Assembly (NCBI GenBank): GCA_016873405.1
Contig: VGXH01000009.1
Span: 1 to 14,241 of the forward strand
Length of the DNA: 14,241 nt
Origin: a bacterium
GTDB taxonomy: Bacteria > Krumholzibacteriota > Krumholzibacteria > LZORAL124-64-63
Direction: 5' to 3'
Positions 1 through 8,061 of the stretch are shown here, piece after piece. How positions within the stretch are numbered: the first letter of the stretch is position 1; each line of letters opens with the position of its first letter. Position numbers and translations under genes: made by a program. The notes beneath the pieces are model-generated. The model was given only the letters and a program-made list of their open reading frames with translations. It searched no databases and was not told the DNA's origin.

Positions 1-1717
1 GGGGCTGACCATCGAGGAGATCGACGCGCTGACCGGGCCCGCGGTCGGGCGCCCGAAGACGGCCACTTTCCAGCTTGCCGATCTGGTCGGCCTGGACACG
101 TTCCTGCACGTGGCCGACAACCTCTACCCGCTGGTGCCCCACGACGAGGCGCGCGAGATCTTCAAAGCCCCGCCGTTCCTGCGCGCGATGGTCGAGCGCG
201 GCCTGCTCGGCCGCAAGACCGGCGGCGGCTTCTTCCGCCTGCTGAAAGAGCCGCAGAAGAAGCTGCTGTCGCTGGACCTCGCGACGATGGAGTACCGCGA
301 CCAGGCCAAGGCGCAGTTCCCCGAACTGGAGGCCGCGAAGTCGGTCGAGGACCTGCCGACGCGCCTGCGCCAGCTGGCGTTCGGGACCGGCCGGGCCGGC
401 CAGGCCATCTGGCGCCTGCTGGCCGCGAGCTTCGCCTACAGCGCCCTGCGCGTGGGCGAGATCTGTGAGAGCGCCGCGCAGATCGATCAGGCCGTCTGCT
501 GGGGCTTCAACTGGAAGCTGGGCCCGTTCGAGACCTGGGACGCCCTCGGCTTCCGCGCTGTCACCGAGCGGCTGCGCGCCGACGGGCTGCCCCTGCCGGC
601 GTGGGTGGACGCGCTGTACGCCGGCGGCGCCGAGTCGCTCTACCGGGACATCGACGGCGTGCGCCACAGCCCGTCCGGCGAGCCGGGCCGCTTCCTGCCC
701 GTGCCGGGCGACGAGCGGGCGCTGGACTTCGAGGTGTTGCGCCGCGCCGGCCGCGAGGTGCGCCGCAACCCCGGCGCCAGCCTGCTGGACCTGGGCGACG
801 GCGTGCTGTGCCTGGAGTTCCACTCGAAGATGAACGCCATCGGCCAGGATCACCTCGGGATGATCATGACCGCCTGTGCGGAAGCGGAGAGGAACTGGCA
901 GGCGCTCGTCGTGGCCAACCCCGCGGAGAACTTCTGCGCCGGCGCCAACCTCATGATGCTGATGATGGAGGCCGCCGAGGGCAACTGGGAGGACATCGAC
1001 CTGATCGTCCGCGCCTTTCAGACCGCCTGCGGGCGGCTCGAGCACTGCGGCGTGCCGGTGGTCACCGCTCCGGCCGGGCTGGCGCTGGGCGGCGGCTGCG
1101 AGATCACGATGGCCGGCAACGCCGTGCGCGCGGCGGCCGAGTCGTACATCGGCCTGGTCGAGCTGGGCGCCGGCGTGATCCCCGCCGGCGGCGGCTGCCT
1201 GCGCCTGTACCTGCGCCACCTGGCGCTGCAGACCGATCCGCGGGACCTGCAGCCGGCGTTCCGCCGCGCGTTCGAGACGATCGGCACGGCGAAGGTCGCC
1301 ACCAGCGCCGAGGAAGCCCGCGAGCTGGGCTTCCTGCGGCCCGGCGACTCCTGGTCGATGCACCGCGACCACGTGGCCGCCGACGCCAAGGACCTGGCGC
1401 TGGCCCTGGCGCGGGGCGGCTTCGAGCCGCCCGTCGAGCGCACGGCGATCCCCGTCCTGGGCACCGCCGGCATCGCGCTGGCCGAAGCGGTCCTCTACAA
1501 CATGGAGCAGGCCGGCTATGCCACCGCGCACGACCGCAAACTCGGCCGCGTGCTGGCCAACGTCCTGAGCGGCGGCGCGGTGCCGCCGGGCTCCACCATC
1601 ACCGAGCAGGAGATGCTCGCGCTCGAGCGCGAGGGTTTCCTGCGGCTGATCGGCGAGCCGAAGACGCTCGCGCGCATGGAGAGCCTGCTGAAGACCGGCA
1701 AGCCCTTGCGGAACTAG
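1..1717 (+). CDS. fadN: FadN-type 3-hydroxyacyl-CoA dehydrogenase / enoyl-CoA hydratase (5' partial)
   Basis: The reading frame is open from base 2 and runs off the left edge, so the N-terminal NAD-binding part is missing; the GTG at 110 is internal. The first visible residues (DALTGPAVGRPKTATF, then ADLVGLDTFLHVADNLY) are typical of the C-terminal dimerisation part of 3-hydroxyacyl-CoA dehydrogenase. A crotonase domain follows (roughly 780-1450), with oxyanion-hole segments FCAGANL and LALGGGCE. Its two glutamates, at 1100-1102 and 1160-1162, are 20 residues apart, the spacing of the catalytic pair in enoyl-CoA hydratase, so both activities are probably intact. The enzyme would hydrate trans-2-enoyl-CoA and oxidise the L-3-hydroxyacyl-CoA with NAD+ in the cytoplasm. 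The dehydrogenase-first order and the fadA-fadE neighbours match FadN (YusL) of Bacillus rather than hydratase-first FadB. The next start is 12 nt after the stop, so the genes are co-transcribed. Confidence 0.93.
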   Translation, partial: GLTIEEIDALTGPAVGRPKTATFQLADLVGLDTFLHVADNLYPLVPHDEAREIFKAPPFLRAMVERGLLGRKTGGGFFRLLKEPQKKLLSLDLATMEYRDQAKAQFPELEAAKSVEDLPTRLRQLAFGTGRAGQAIWRLLAASFAYSALRVGEICESAAQIDQAVCWGFNWKLGPFETWDALGFRAVTERLRADGLPLPAWVDALYAGGAESLYRDIDGVRHSPSGEPGRFLPVPGDERALDFEVLRRAGREVRRNPGASLLDLGDGVLCLEFHSKMNAIGQDHLGMIMTACAEAERNWQALVVANPAENFCAGANLMMLMMEAAEGNWEDIDLIVRAFQTACGRLEHCGVPVVTAPAGLALGGGCEITMAGNAVRAAAESYIGLVELGAGVIPAGGGCLRLYLRHLALQTDPRDLQPAFRRAFETIGTAKVATSAEEARELGFLRPGDSWSMHRDHVAADAKDLALALARGGFEPPVERTAIPVLGTAGIALAEAVLYNMEQAGYATAHDRKLGRVLANVLSGGAVPPGSTITEQEMLALEREGFLRLIGEPKTLARMESLLKTGKPLRN

Positions 1718-1729
1718 AAGGAGAGCGCG

Positions 1730-2914
1730 ATGCAGGAAGTCCTCGTCATCTCCGCGCGCCGCACCGCGGTCGGCCGGGCGCTCAAGGGCACGCTGCGCCA
1801 CACGCGGCCCGATGACCTGGGCGCGGCCGTCGTAGGGCGGCTGGTGGCCGACCAGCCGGCGCTCGATCCGGCGCGCCTGGGCGACGTGATCATGGGCTGC
1901 GCCATGCCCGAGGGCGAACAGGGCCTGAACGTCGGCCGCAACATCGCGCTCATGGCCGGCCTGCCGGTCACGGTGCCGGGGCTGACGGTCAATCGTTTCT
2001 GCTCGTCGGGACTGGAGACCGTCAACTACGCGGCGCTGAAGATTGCGGCCGGCCAGTGCGAGGCGGCGATCGCCGGCGGCGTCGAGACCATGACCATGGT
2101 GCCGATGGGCGGCCTGCGCTACCTGCCCAGCCCGGCCCTGGCCGGCGAGCACCCCGAGTACCTGACCAACATGGGCCTGACGGCGGAGAACCTGGCCGGG
2201 CGCGACGGCATCACCCGCGCCGAACAGGACGCCTTCGCCTGCGAGAGCCACCGCAAGGCCATAGCCGCCATCGCCGCCGGCCGGTTCGCGGCCGAGATCG
2301 TGCCCGTCCTGGCCGCGCTGCCGAGCCGCGACGCGAAGGGCCGTCCGTCGCAGCAGCTGGTCGAGTTCAAGATCGACGAGGGCCCCCGCGCCGACACCAC
2401 CGTCGAGGCGCTGGCGAAGCTGAAGCCGGCCTTCAAGGTGGACGGCACCGTGACCGCCGGCAACGCCAGCCAGATGAGCGACGGCGCGGCGGCAGCCCTG
2501 CTGGGCACGCGCGCGTTCGCCGACTCCATCGGCGCGGAGCCCCTGGGCCGCTTTGTGGCCTACGCGGTGGCCGGCGTCGCGCCCGAGATCATGGGCATCG
2601 GCCCGGTCGAGGCGGTGCCGCGCGCACTGGCCCAGGCCGGCCTCAAGCTGGAGCAGATGGACGTGATCGAGCTGAACGAGGCCTTCGCCGCGCAGAGCCT
2701 GGCTGTCTGCCGGGGGCTGGGCCTGCGGCCGGACGACCCGCGCCTGAACCCCAACGGCGGCGCCATCGCGCTGGGCCATCCGCTCGGCTGCACGGGCGCC
2801 AAGCTGCTGGCCACGGCGCTGCACGAACTGCGGCGCCGCGGCGGGCGCTACGCGCTGGTGACCATGTGCATCGGCACCGGCATGGGCGCGGCGGGCATCT
2901 TCGAAGCGGTCTGA
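1730..2914 (+). CDS. fadA: Acetyl-CoA C-acyltransferase (3-ketoacyl-CoA thiolase)
   Basis: This thiolase catalyses the last step of beta-oxidation, cleaving 3-ketoacyl-CoA with CoA to give acetyl-CoA and a shortened acyl-CoA. At 394 residues it has the normal length for the family. The catalytic set is complete: nucleophile Cys91 in NRFCSSGLE, the NEAF motif near residue 320, His350 in GHPLGCTG, and Cys380 in CIGTGMGA. The ATG at 1730 has an AAGGAG Shine-Dalgarno sequence at 1718-1723, 6 nt upstream, lying directly after the fadN stop. It is the middle gene of the fadN-fadA-fadE operon. An acetoacetyl-CoA thiolase role is possible from the family alone, but the operon favours the degradative long-chain enzyme. 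Confidence 0.95.
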   Translation: MQEVLVISARRTAVGRALKGTLRHTRPDDLGAAVVGRLVADQPALDPARLGDVIMGCAMPEGEQGLNVGRNIALMAGLPVTVPGLTVNRFCSSGLETVNYAALKIAAGQCEAAIAGGVETMTMVPMGGLRYLPSPALAGEHPEYLTNMGLTAENLAGRDGITRAEQDAFACESHRKAIAAIAAGRFAAEIVPVLAALPSRDAKGRPSQQLVEFKIDEGPRADTTVEALAKLKPAFKVDGTVTAGNASQMSDGAAAALLGTRAFADSIGAEPLGRFVAYAVAGVAPEIMGIGPVEAVPRALAQAGLKLEQMDVIELNEAFAAQSLAVCRGLGLRPDDPRLNPNGGAIALGHPLGCTGAKLLATALHELRRRGGRYALVTMCIGTGMGAAGIFEAV

Positions 2915-2972
2915 GAGCAAGCGGGAACGAACGGCGGCCCGCCCCGGCGGCGCCGCGCAAGGAGCGCACGCG

Positions 2973-4763
2973 ATGGCGACCAGGACCTACCCCACCGGCG
3001 GCGAATACCTCCTGCGAGAGACGGCACCTTGCGACTGCTTCACGCCGGAGGACTTCGACGAGAACCAGCGCCTGATCGCCGCCACAGTGACGGACTTCGT
3101 CGAGCGCCACATCGACCCCGTGCGCGACGAACTGGAAATGAAGGGCGACACGATGATCGGCCGCGACCTGCTCAAGGCAGCCGGACCGCTGGGCCTGCTC
3201 ATGGCCGACATCCCCGAGGCCTACGGCGGCCTGGGCGCCGACAAGGCCACGATCATGCTCGTCTCCGAGGGCGTGGCCTGGGGCGGCAGCTTCGCCGTCA
3301 CGCATGGCGCGCAGGCCGGCATCGGCACGCTGCCGATCGTGTATTACGGCACGCCGGAGCAGAAGGCGCAGTGGCTGCCGAAGCTGGCCACCGGCGAGGT
3401 GCTCAGCTGCTACGCGCTGACCGAGACCGGAAGCGGCTCGGACGCGCTCGCCGCCGCCACCACCGCCCGGTTGACGCCCGACGGCCAGCACTACCTGCTG
3501 AACGGCGCCAAGCAGTTCATCACCAACGCCGGCTACGCGGACATCTGCATCGTGTTCGCGAAAATCGACGGCGAAAAGTTCACGGCCTTCATCGTCGATC
3601 TCAAGGCGCCCGGGGTGACCATCGGCCCCGAGGAACACAAGATGGGCATCAAGGGCTCCAGCACCTGCCCCATCGTGCTGGAGGACGTGAAGGTGCCGGT
3701 CGGCAACCTGCTGGGCGAGATCGGCAAGGGCCACCACATCGCCTTCAACATCCTGAACGTGGGCCGCTTCAAGCTGGGCGCCAGCACCATGGGCGGCGTC
3801 AAGAACGCCCCGAAGTACGCCGTGCCGTACACGAAGCAGCGCCACCAGTTCGGGCAGCCCCTGTGCAGCTTCGGGCTGATCCGCCGCAAGATCGCCGACG
3901 TCATGGCGCGCGGCTTCATGGCCGAATCGATGGTCTACCGCACGGCCGGCCTGATGGACGTCGCGCTGTCGACGCGCGACAAGGCCGCCCCCGACCACGA
4001 ACTGCAGGGCGTGCGCATGGTCGAGGAGTTCTCCATCGAGTGCTCGATGATCAAGGTCTTCGCCTCCGAGGCCCTGGCCCTGGCCACCGAGGAGGGCGTG
4101 CAGATGCTGGGCGGCTACGGCTACTGCAGCGAATACCCGCTGGAGCGCTTCTACCGCGACGAACGCATCAACCGCATCTTCGAGGGCACCAACGAGATCA
4201 ACCGCCTGCTGGTGCCGGGCATGATCATGAAGAAGGCGCTCAAGGGCGAACTTGGTTTCTTCGCCGCGGCCAAGGCCGTGGCCGACGAGCTGACCGGCAT
4301 GCCTTCGTTCGTCGACCCCCACGAGCCGGACTTCCTGGAGGCGGAGGCGCAGCAGGTGGCCGCGATGAAGAAGGCCGTGCTGGCGACGCTCGGCCTGGCG
4401 GCGCAGAAGTTCGGGCTGGCGCTGAAGGACCAGCAGGGCGTGCTGGCGGATGTGGCCGACATCGCGATGGAGGCCTACGCCTGCGAGAGCGGCCTGCTGC
4501 GCGCGCTGAAGAAGGCCGCGCGGGACGGGCAGCCCGCCGCCGAGCCCATGGCCGACATGGTGCGCCTGTACACCCACGACGCGATGGAGCGCGTGTCGAC
4601 CCTCGCGCGCAACGTGCTGGGCGCCTGCTGCGAGGGCGACGAACTGCGCGTGATGCTGGCCGGGCTGCGGCGGCTGGGCAAGCACGAGGCGCTGAACCGG
4701 GCCCGGCTGCACGACCGGATCGCCGAGCGGGTGATCGCGGCGGAGGGGTGGACGGTGGGCTAG
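2973..4763 (+). CDS. fadE: Acyl-CoA dehydrogenase, FadE type
   Basis: This is an FAD-dependent acyl-CoA dehydrogenase of 596 residues, catalysing the first oxidation of beta-oxidation (acyl-CoA to trans-2-enoyl-CoA), normally passing electrons to electron-transfer flavoprotein. The flavin and substrate signature CYALTETGSGSDA is near residue 150. The GGYGYCSEYPLER segment precedes FEGTNEINR, where Glu404 aligns with the catalytic base of medium-chain dehydrogenase. About 180 residues follow the usual domain, a C-terminal extension as in very-long-chain dehydrogenases and Bacillus FadE, which suggests long-chain substrates. The ATG at 2973 has AAGGAG at 2959-2964. A 58-nt gap with no obvious terminator separates it from fadA. 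Its TAG stop overlaps the stop of the convergent yciH. No ETF genes lie in the window. Confidence 0.94.
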   Translation: MATRTYPTGGEYLLRETAPCDCFTPEDFDENQRLIAATVTDFVERHIDPVRDELEMKGDTMIGRDLLKAAGPLGLLMADIPEAYGGLGADKATIMLVSEGVAWGGSFAVTHGAQAGIGTLPIVYYGTPEQKAQWLPKLATGEVLSCYALTETGSGSDALAAATTARLTPDGQHYLLNGAKQFITNAGYADICIVFAKIDGEKFTAFIVDLKAPGVTIGPEEHKMGIKGSSTCPIVLEDVKVPVGNLLGEIGKGHHIAFNILNVGRFKLGASTMGGVKNAPKYAVPYTKQRHQFGQPLCSFGLIRRKIADVMARGFMAESMVYRTAGLMDVALSTRDKAAPDHELQGVRMVEEFSIECSMIKVFASEALALATEEGVQMLGGYGYCSEYPLERFYRDERINRIFEGTNEINRLLVPGMIMKKALKGELGFFAAAKAVADELTGMPSFVDPHEPDFLEAEAQQVAAMKKAVLATLGLAAQKFGLALKDQQGVLADVADIAMEAYACESGLLRALKKAARDGQPAAEPMADMVRLYTHDAMERVSTLARNVLGACCEGDELRVMLAGLRRLGKHEALNRARLHDRIAERVIAAEGWTVG

Positions 4764-5128
4764 CCGCCGACGCGCTTGACCGTCCACCCCCGCGCCTGCA
4801 GCAGCGCCACGATGCGGTCGCGGTGCTCGCCCTGGATCTCGATCACGCCGTCCTTGAGCGTGCCGCCCGAGCCGCAGGCCTTCTTGAGCGCGCCGGCCAG
4901 GTCGCGCAGCCCGTCGGCGTCCAGCGGCGCGCCGGCCACCACGGTCACCCCGGCGCCCTTGCGGCCCTTCGTCTCGCGTCCGACGCGCACCACGCCGTCG
5001 CCGCGGCCGCTTGCGCCGTCGCCGCGCCCCGCGCGGCAGCGGCAGTCGCCGACCGGGGCGCCGCACTCCGGGCAGGCGCGCCCGCCTTCGCTGGAGTAGA
5101 CGAGCTTGCGGTCACGGTCCTTCGCCAT
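4760..5128 (-). CDS. yciH: YciH/SUI1 family (eIF1-like) translation factor with Cys-rich N-terminus
   Basis: A 122-residue protein matching bacterial YciH, the homologue of eukaryotic eIF1. The start (KLVYSSEGGR) and the SUI1 domain (about 45-122: GDGVVRVGRETKGRKGAGV, LKKACGSGGTLKDGVIEIQG, ending KRVGG) align closely with E. coli YciH as I remember it. Family members are thought to act at the ribosome to discriminate starts or initiator tRNA; the bacterial role is not well fixed. Residues 19-31 carry C-x2-C-x6-C-x-C, a small zinc-ribbon-like knuckle absent from the E. coli protein. The ATG at 5128 has AGGAAGGG at 5138-5145. It is 74 nt downstream of the ABC permease on the same strand, so it could be a distal member of that operon or have its own promoter. 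The stop overlaps that of convergent fadE. Confidence 0.92.
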   Translation of the reverse strand: MAKDRDRKLVYSSEGGRACPECGAPVGDCRCRAGRGDGASGRGDGVVRVGRETKGRKGAGVTVVAGAPLDADGLRDLAGALKKACGSGGTLKDGVIEIQGEHRDRIVALLQARGWTVKRVGG

Positions 5129-5202
5129 CGTCGTCGTCCCTTCCTGACCGCCTCGCAGCCGGTCGCCCGGCGCCTCGCGGGCGCGGCCGCCCGGCCTGGT
5201 GT

Positions 5203-6618
5203 CTAGTGCCCCAGGTCCGCGCGCTCCCACCACCGCCGCCGCAGCCGATACGCCACCAACAGCGCCAGCAGCGACGCCGCGACCAGCAGCGGCACCGACT
5301 GCCGGTACGGCACCATCGTCAGCAGCCCGTGGCCCAGCACGAACAGCGGGCCGGCGACGATGCCGGTCCAGGAGGCGTGCGGCGTCGGGCGCAACGCCAG
5401 CGCCAGCCAGGCCAGCGGCGCCAGCAGCGGCACCAGCCAGGTCCCGTGCGGCCGGGCGGCGACGAACTCCAGCACCCGCCCGTCCCTGGTGATAGGCGGC
5501 AGCACGGCCGCCAGCAGGGCCAGCCCGAGCGCCGTCGCCAGCGAGGCGGCCAGCGCCAGCAGCGCCAGGCGCGCCAGCAGGCCGCACTCGGCGCGCAGGC
5601 CGGTGCGCCGCGAGACGTCGGCCGTCGCGGCGAACACGTACGCGCCCAGGCTCCACAGCGGCCAGGTCGCGGCCTGGTAGGCCAGGCCGCCGAACCAGCC
5701 GTCGAGCCGGTCGCGCTGCTGCGCGGCGTCGAAGTAGCCGCCGAAGATCGCGAACGCCAGCATCCCGGCGGCTATGATCGGCAGCACCCACACGCGCTCG
5801 CTCGTCGTGGCCAGCAGGCCCAACCCCAGCAGGCGGCGCCGTTGCGCGGCCACCACGTCGCCCGCAGCGCGGGCCCGCGCCGCCCGGCGAAGCTGCGCCC
5901 CCAGCAGGCGTCCCCGCCATGCCGCGCCGCGGGCGTGCGTGAAGCGCCGGCGGCACTCGCGCTTGTAGGCCTGCATGCGCTGCGGACGGAGCCAGTCCTC
6001 CAGGCTCAGGGCCAGGGTGCCGTGCAGGCGGCGGTGCAGGCCCGGGCGCGCCAGCGTCCGCGCCAGCAGCGCCAGCAGCAGCGCGCCGGCCGCCAGCCAG
6101 GCCCAGGCCGCAGCCTGCAGCGCCTCGAAGCGGCCGGCGGCAGCCAGGGCGTCGACCGCGCGCAGCGGCATCCAGGCGTACCAGCTCCAGAGCGGCAGCT
6201 GGTACCCCCACGACAGGCGCAGCGCCAGCAGCGCCAGCAGCGCGTGCAGGGACACGGCGGCCCCCAACTGCGACAGCGCGCGCAGGGCGCCGGCCCCCGG
6301 GACCAGCGCGACGACCAGCGCCGCCGCGACGCCCAGGCCCAGCGCCCACGTCACGTGCGCCAGGACCAGGCGCCGCCGCAATCCCGGTTGGAAGTAGGAG
6401 GGCGCCGCCGCGATCAGCTCCTTGTGCGTGAGCGTGACCGCCAGGGAGACCTGGGCCACGCCGAACAGCACGCCGAACCAGACCAGCGCGGCGCTGCCGC
6501 CGCGCGCGATGGTCACGACGACGACGACCAGCGGCATCGCCACCCCCAGGGCCAGCCGCACCGCCAGCCGACCGGGCCGCGGCATCAGCAGGCGCCGGTC
6601 CAGTCCCATCGCGCTCAT
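5203..6618 (-). CDS. ABC transporter permease-like integral membrane protein
   Basis: A 471-residue protein rich in Leu, Ala and Val with about ten or eleven candidate membrane helices (roughly residues 19-38, 43-63, 84-107, 112-135, 165-187, 276-294, 308-332, 346-374, 391-409, 416-436, 440-458). A long, strongly basic stretch, about 190-265 (many Arg), separates the two helix groups and is probably cytoplasmic. I recognise no close named family; the assignment as permease rests on topology and on the ATPase encoded just upstream. The ATG at 6618 overlaps the ATPase TGA by 4 nt (ATGA), and GGGAGG lies at 6624-6629, so translational coupling is likely. An in-frame ATG at 6609 (MGLDRR) is an alternative start. 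By analogy with YtrC/YtrD it would be the membrane partner of a GntR-controlled exporter or envelope-stress transporter. Confidence 0.8.
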   Translation of the reverse strand: MSAMGLDRRLLMPRPGRLAVRLALGVAMPLVVVVVTIARGGSAALVWFGVLFGVAQVSLAVTLTHKELIAAAPSYFQPGLRRRLVLAHVTWALGLGVAAALVVALVPGAGALRALSQLGAAVSLHALLALLALRLSWGYQLPLWSWYAWMPLRAVDALAAAGRFEALQAAAWAWLAAGALLLALLARTLARPGLHRRLHGTLALSLEDWLRPQRMQAYKRECRRRFTHARGAAWRGRLLGAQLRRAARARAAGDVVAAQRRRLLGLGLLATTSERVWVLPIIAAGMLAFAIFGGYFDAAQQRDRLDGWFGGLAYQAATWPLWSLGAYVFAATADVSRRTGLRAECGLLARLALLALAASLATALGLALLAAVLPPITRDGRVLEFVAARPHGTWLVPLLAPLAWLALALRPTPHASWTGIVAGPLFVLGHGLLTMVPYRQSVPLLVAASLLALLVAYRLRRRWWERADLGH

Positions 6619-7517
6619 ACCTTCCTCCCGTCGGATGTGGCGATGAGCCGGTAGATCTCCTCGAACTCCAGGCCGCGCACCTTCGCCTCGACGCCCAACG
6701 CGCGCGCCGCGGCTTCAACCTGGTGGCGCGGCACGTGGCCGCAGACGGCCATGGCTCGCCGCCGATCGCCGGTCACCGTCAGGAGCCCGGGCAAGGGCAG
6801 CGGCGAAGGCAGGTCGGCCCCGACGGCCGTCACATCCACGCGGTGGTAGGTCTCGCGCAGCTCGTCCAGCGGCTGGTGGCAGTGCACCTGCCCGCCGTTG
6901 ATCAGCAGCACGGTGTCGACAACCTTCTCGACGTCGCTCAGGACGTGCGAGGAGATGAGGATCGTGCGCTCCTCCTCCTGGATCAGTTCCATCAGCAGGC
7001 GCAGGAAGTCATGCCGTGCCACCGGGTCCAGCGAGGCGGCCGGCTCGTCGAGGATCAGCAGGTCCGGCCGCGGCGCCACCGCAATGAGGATGGCCAGGCG
7101 TTGACGCAGGCCGGGCGACAGCGCATCGACGCCGCGGCCGGGGTCCAGTCCGAAGTCGGCCAGCAGCCGTGTCGCCAGAGCCGCGTCCCAGCGGGTGCGC
7201 CCGGCGCGCACGAACTCGACGGTCTCGCCCACGGTCATCCACTCAGGCAGCCGCGGCTCCTGGCTCACGTAGCCGATGCGCGCCAGCTCCGCGTCGCCCA
7301 GCCGCGCCGCGGGCACGCCGAACGTCTCGACCGTGCCCGACGTGGGCAGCAGCAGCCCCGGCAGGTGCCCCAGCAGCGTGGTCTTGCCGCTGCCGTTGGG
7401 CCCCAGCACGCCGACGATGGTGCCGGGCGCGAACTCCAGGCTGACGTCGTCGAGCGCCCGCGTGGTTCCGTAGAGCTTGCTCACCCCGCGCAGGCGGGCG
7501 ATGGGCCGGTCAGTCAT
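6615..7517 (-). CDS. ABC transporter ATP-binding protein (YtrB-like)
   Basis: A 300-residue ABC ATPase with all nucleotide-binding motifs: Walker A GPNGSGKTT (39-47), Q-loop Gln86, signature LSPGLRQ (133-139), Walker B LLILDEP (153-159), and the H-loop His191 in ISSHVLSD. The last 70 or so residues form the C-terminal extension common in drug- and lipid-type exporters (CcmA/YtrB-like). It would energise the permease encoded next from the cytoplasmic face of the inner membrane. Its ATG overlaps the end of the GntR gene by 8 nt, and its TGA overlaps the permease start by 4 nt, so the three genes form one translationally coupled operon. The substrate cannot be read from the sequence. Gene pairs of this kind in Firmicutes respond to cell-wall antibiotics, but that function is only an analogy here. 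Confidence 0.93.
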   Translation of the reverse strand: MTDRPIARLRGVSKLYGTTRALDDVSLEFAPGTIVGVLGPNGSGKTTLLGHLPGLLLPTSGTVETFGVPAARLGDAELARIGYVSQEPRLPEWMTVGETVEFVRAGRTRWDAALATRLLADFGLDPGRGVDALSPGLRQRLAILIAVAPRPDLLILDEPAASLDPVARHDFLRLLMELIQEEERTILISSHVLSDVEKVVDTVLLINGGQVHCHQPLDELRETYHRVDVTAVGADLPSPLPLPGLLTVTGDRRRAMAVCGHVPRHQVEAAARALGVEAKVRGLEFEEIYRLIATSDGRKV

Positions 7518-7908
7518 GGTCGTTCCCTTCCTCGGCGCGCAGCGCGCGCATGTGGGCGCGCAGGCGCGTGGCCGCCTGCGCGTCGTCGATCCCCAGCTGG
7601 ACGAGCAGCGCCGCCGCGCTGCGCAGTTCGCGATCCAGGAGCGCCTCGCGGTCGCCGCGCGTGCGCCTGGCCACGGCGGGGGCCACGAAGAGCCCGATTC
7701 CGCGGCGGCGCTCGAGCACGCCGGCCTCCACCAAGGCGCTGTAGGCCTTGCTGACGGTCATCGGGTTGACGCTCTCGCGCGCCGCCAGAGCGGCGACCGG
7801 CTCCACCTGGTCGCCGGGCGCCAGCGCGCCCGTCATGACCATCAGCTTCACCTGGTCGATGATCTGGCGGTAGATCGGTGTCCCGTCGCGCGGGTCGATG
7901 TGGATCAC
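7510..7908 (-). CDS. GntR-family (YtrA subfamily) transcriptional regulator
   Basis: A short GntR regulator, 132 residues from the GTG at 7908. The N-terminal winged helix-turn-helix (about 11-75: PIYRQIIDQV, then NPMTVSKAYSALVEAGVLERR) is followed by only about 55 residues of helix, the hallmark of YtrA-type regulators, which lack a large ligand domain. Such proteins repress an adjacent ABC transporter operon, exactly the arrangement here (8-nt overlap with the ATPase gene). Start choice: the ATG at 7950 would add 14 residues, but it lies only a few bases from the predicted transcription start and has no ribosome-binding site. The GTG at 7908 has a GGAGAGG-like sequence about 10 nt upstream and gives the family-typical beginning VIHIDPRDGTPIY. 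The start is therefore probable, not certain. Confidence 0.85.
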   Translation of the reverse strand: MIHIDPRDGTPIYRQIIDQVKLMVMTGALAPGDQVEPVAALAARESVNPMTVSKAYSALVEAGVLERRRGIGLFVAPAVARRTRGDREALLDRELRSAAALLVQLGIDDAQAATRLRAHMRALRAEEGNDHD

Positions 7909-7952
7909 GTCCGCCTGTCCTCTCCGTCGGGAGGGGGCCGCCCGGCCCATTG

Positions 7953-7974
7953 GTATATTACTATGATAATATAC
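7953..7974. promoter_or_regulatory. Perfect inverted repeat, likely operator of the GntR regulator
   Basis: The repeat is GTATATTA, a 6-nt spacer (CTATGA), then TAATATAC: a perfect 8+8 inverted repeat. It is a conspicuous AT-rich island in otherwise GC-rich sequence, immediately upstream of the gntR-ABC operon. It overlaps the predicted -10 element and transcription start, where a bound dimeric repressor would block RNA polymerase. The perfect symmetry, position and neighbouring YtrA-type gene support an operator; the identity of the bound protein is inferred. Confidence 0.7.
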
Positions 7975-7991
7975 GGCGGCGGCGGACGCAA
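7963..7991 (-). promoter_or_regulatory. Predicted sigma70-like promoter of the gntR-ABC operon
   Basis: Reading the minus strand, the -35 candidate TTGCGT lies at 7991-7986 and the -10 candidate TATCAT at 7968-7963, with a 17-nt spacer. The -10 differs from the consensus at one base; the -35 keeps only the TTG core. Transcription would begin near 7956, giving a leader of about 48 nt to the GTG start at 7908. The inverted repeat covers the -10 and the start region. Confidence 0.5.
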
Positions 7992-8061
7992 GGTTGCGCC
8001 GGCGGCGGCACGGCCGGCCTGGCCGGGTCGTCGCCGGCGCTGAGGCGGCGGTGGCGGGAGA

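Noticed and set aside
110..1717. Treating fadN as a complete 535-residue protein starting at the GTG at 110.
   Set aside because: In-frame coding with clear family sequence continues to base 2, so the gene is simply cut by the window edge.
2643..5066. Very long minus-strand open frame (over 800 codons) opposite fadE and yciH.
   Set aside because: It is rich in His, Arg, Gly and Gln with no recognisable domain and lies opposite genes with complete catalytic motifs; a GC-rich shadow frame.
5170..5196. GCGCC/GGCGC hairpin and nearby GGCCGCCCGGCC palindrome between the permease and yciH genes as a terminator.
   Set aside because: The stems are short, there is no T-run, and the composition makes chance palindromes likely; not enough to call a transcript end.
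6050..6260. Recurrent CGCCAGCAG tracts in the permease gene that look like a DNA repeat.
   Set aside because: They encode Leu-Ala-rich membrane helices (LLALLA type) with biased codons; no fixed period or unit length.
8014..8026. CCGGCC-T-GGCCGG inverted repeat downstream of the secreted-protein gene as a terminator.
   Set aside because: It could form only a 5-bp stem with a 3-nt loop and has no following T-run; such GC palindromes are common by chance here.
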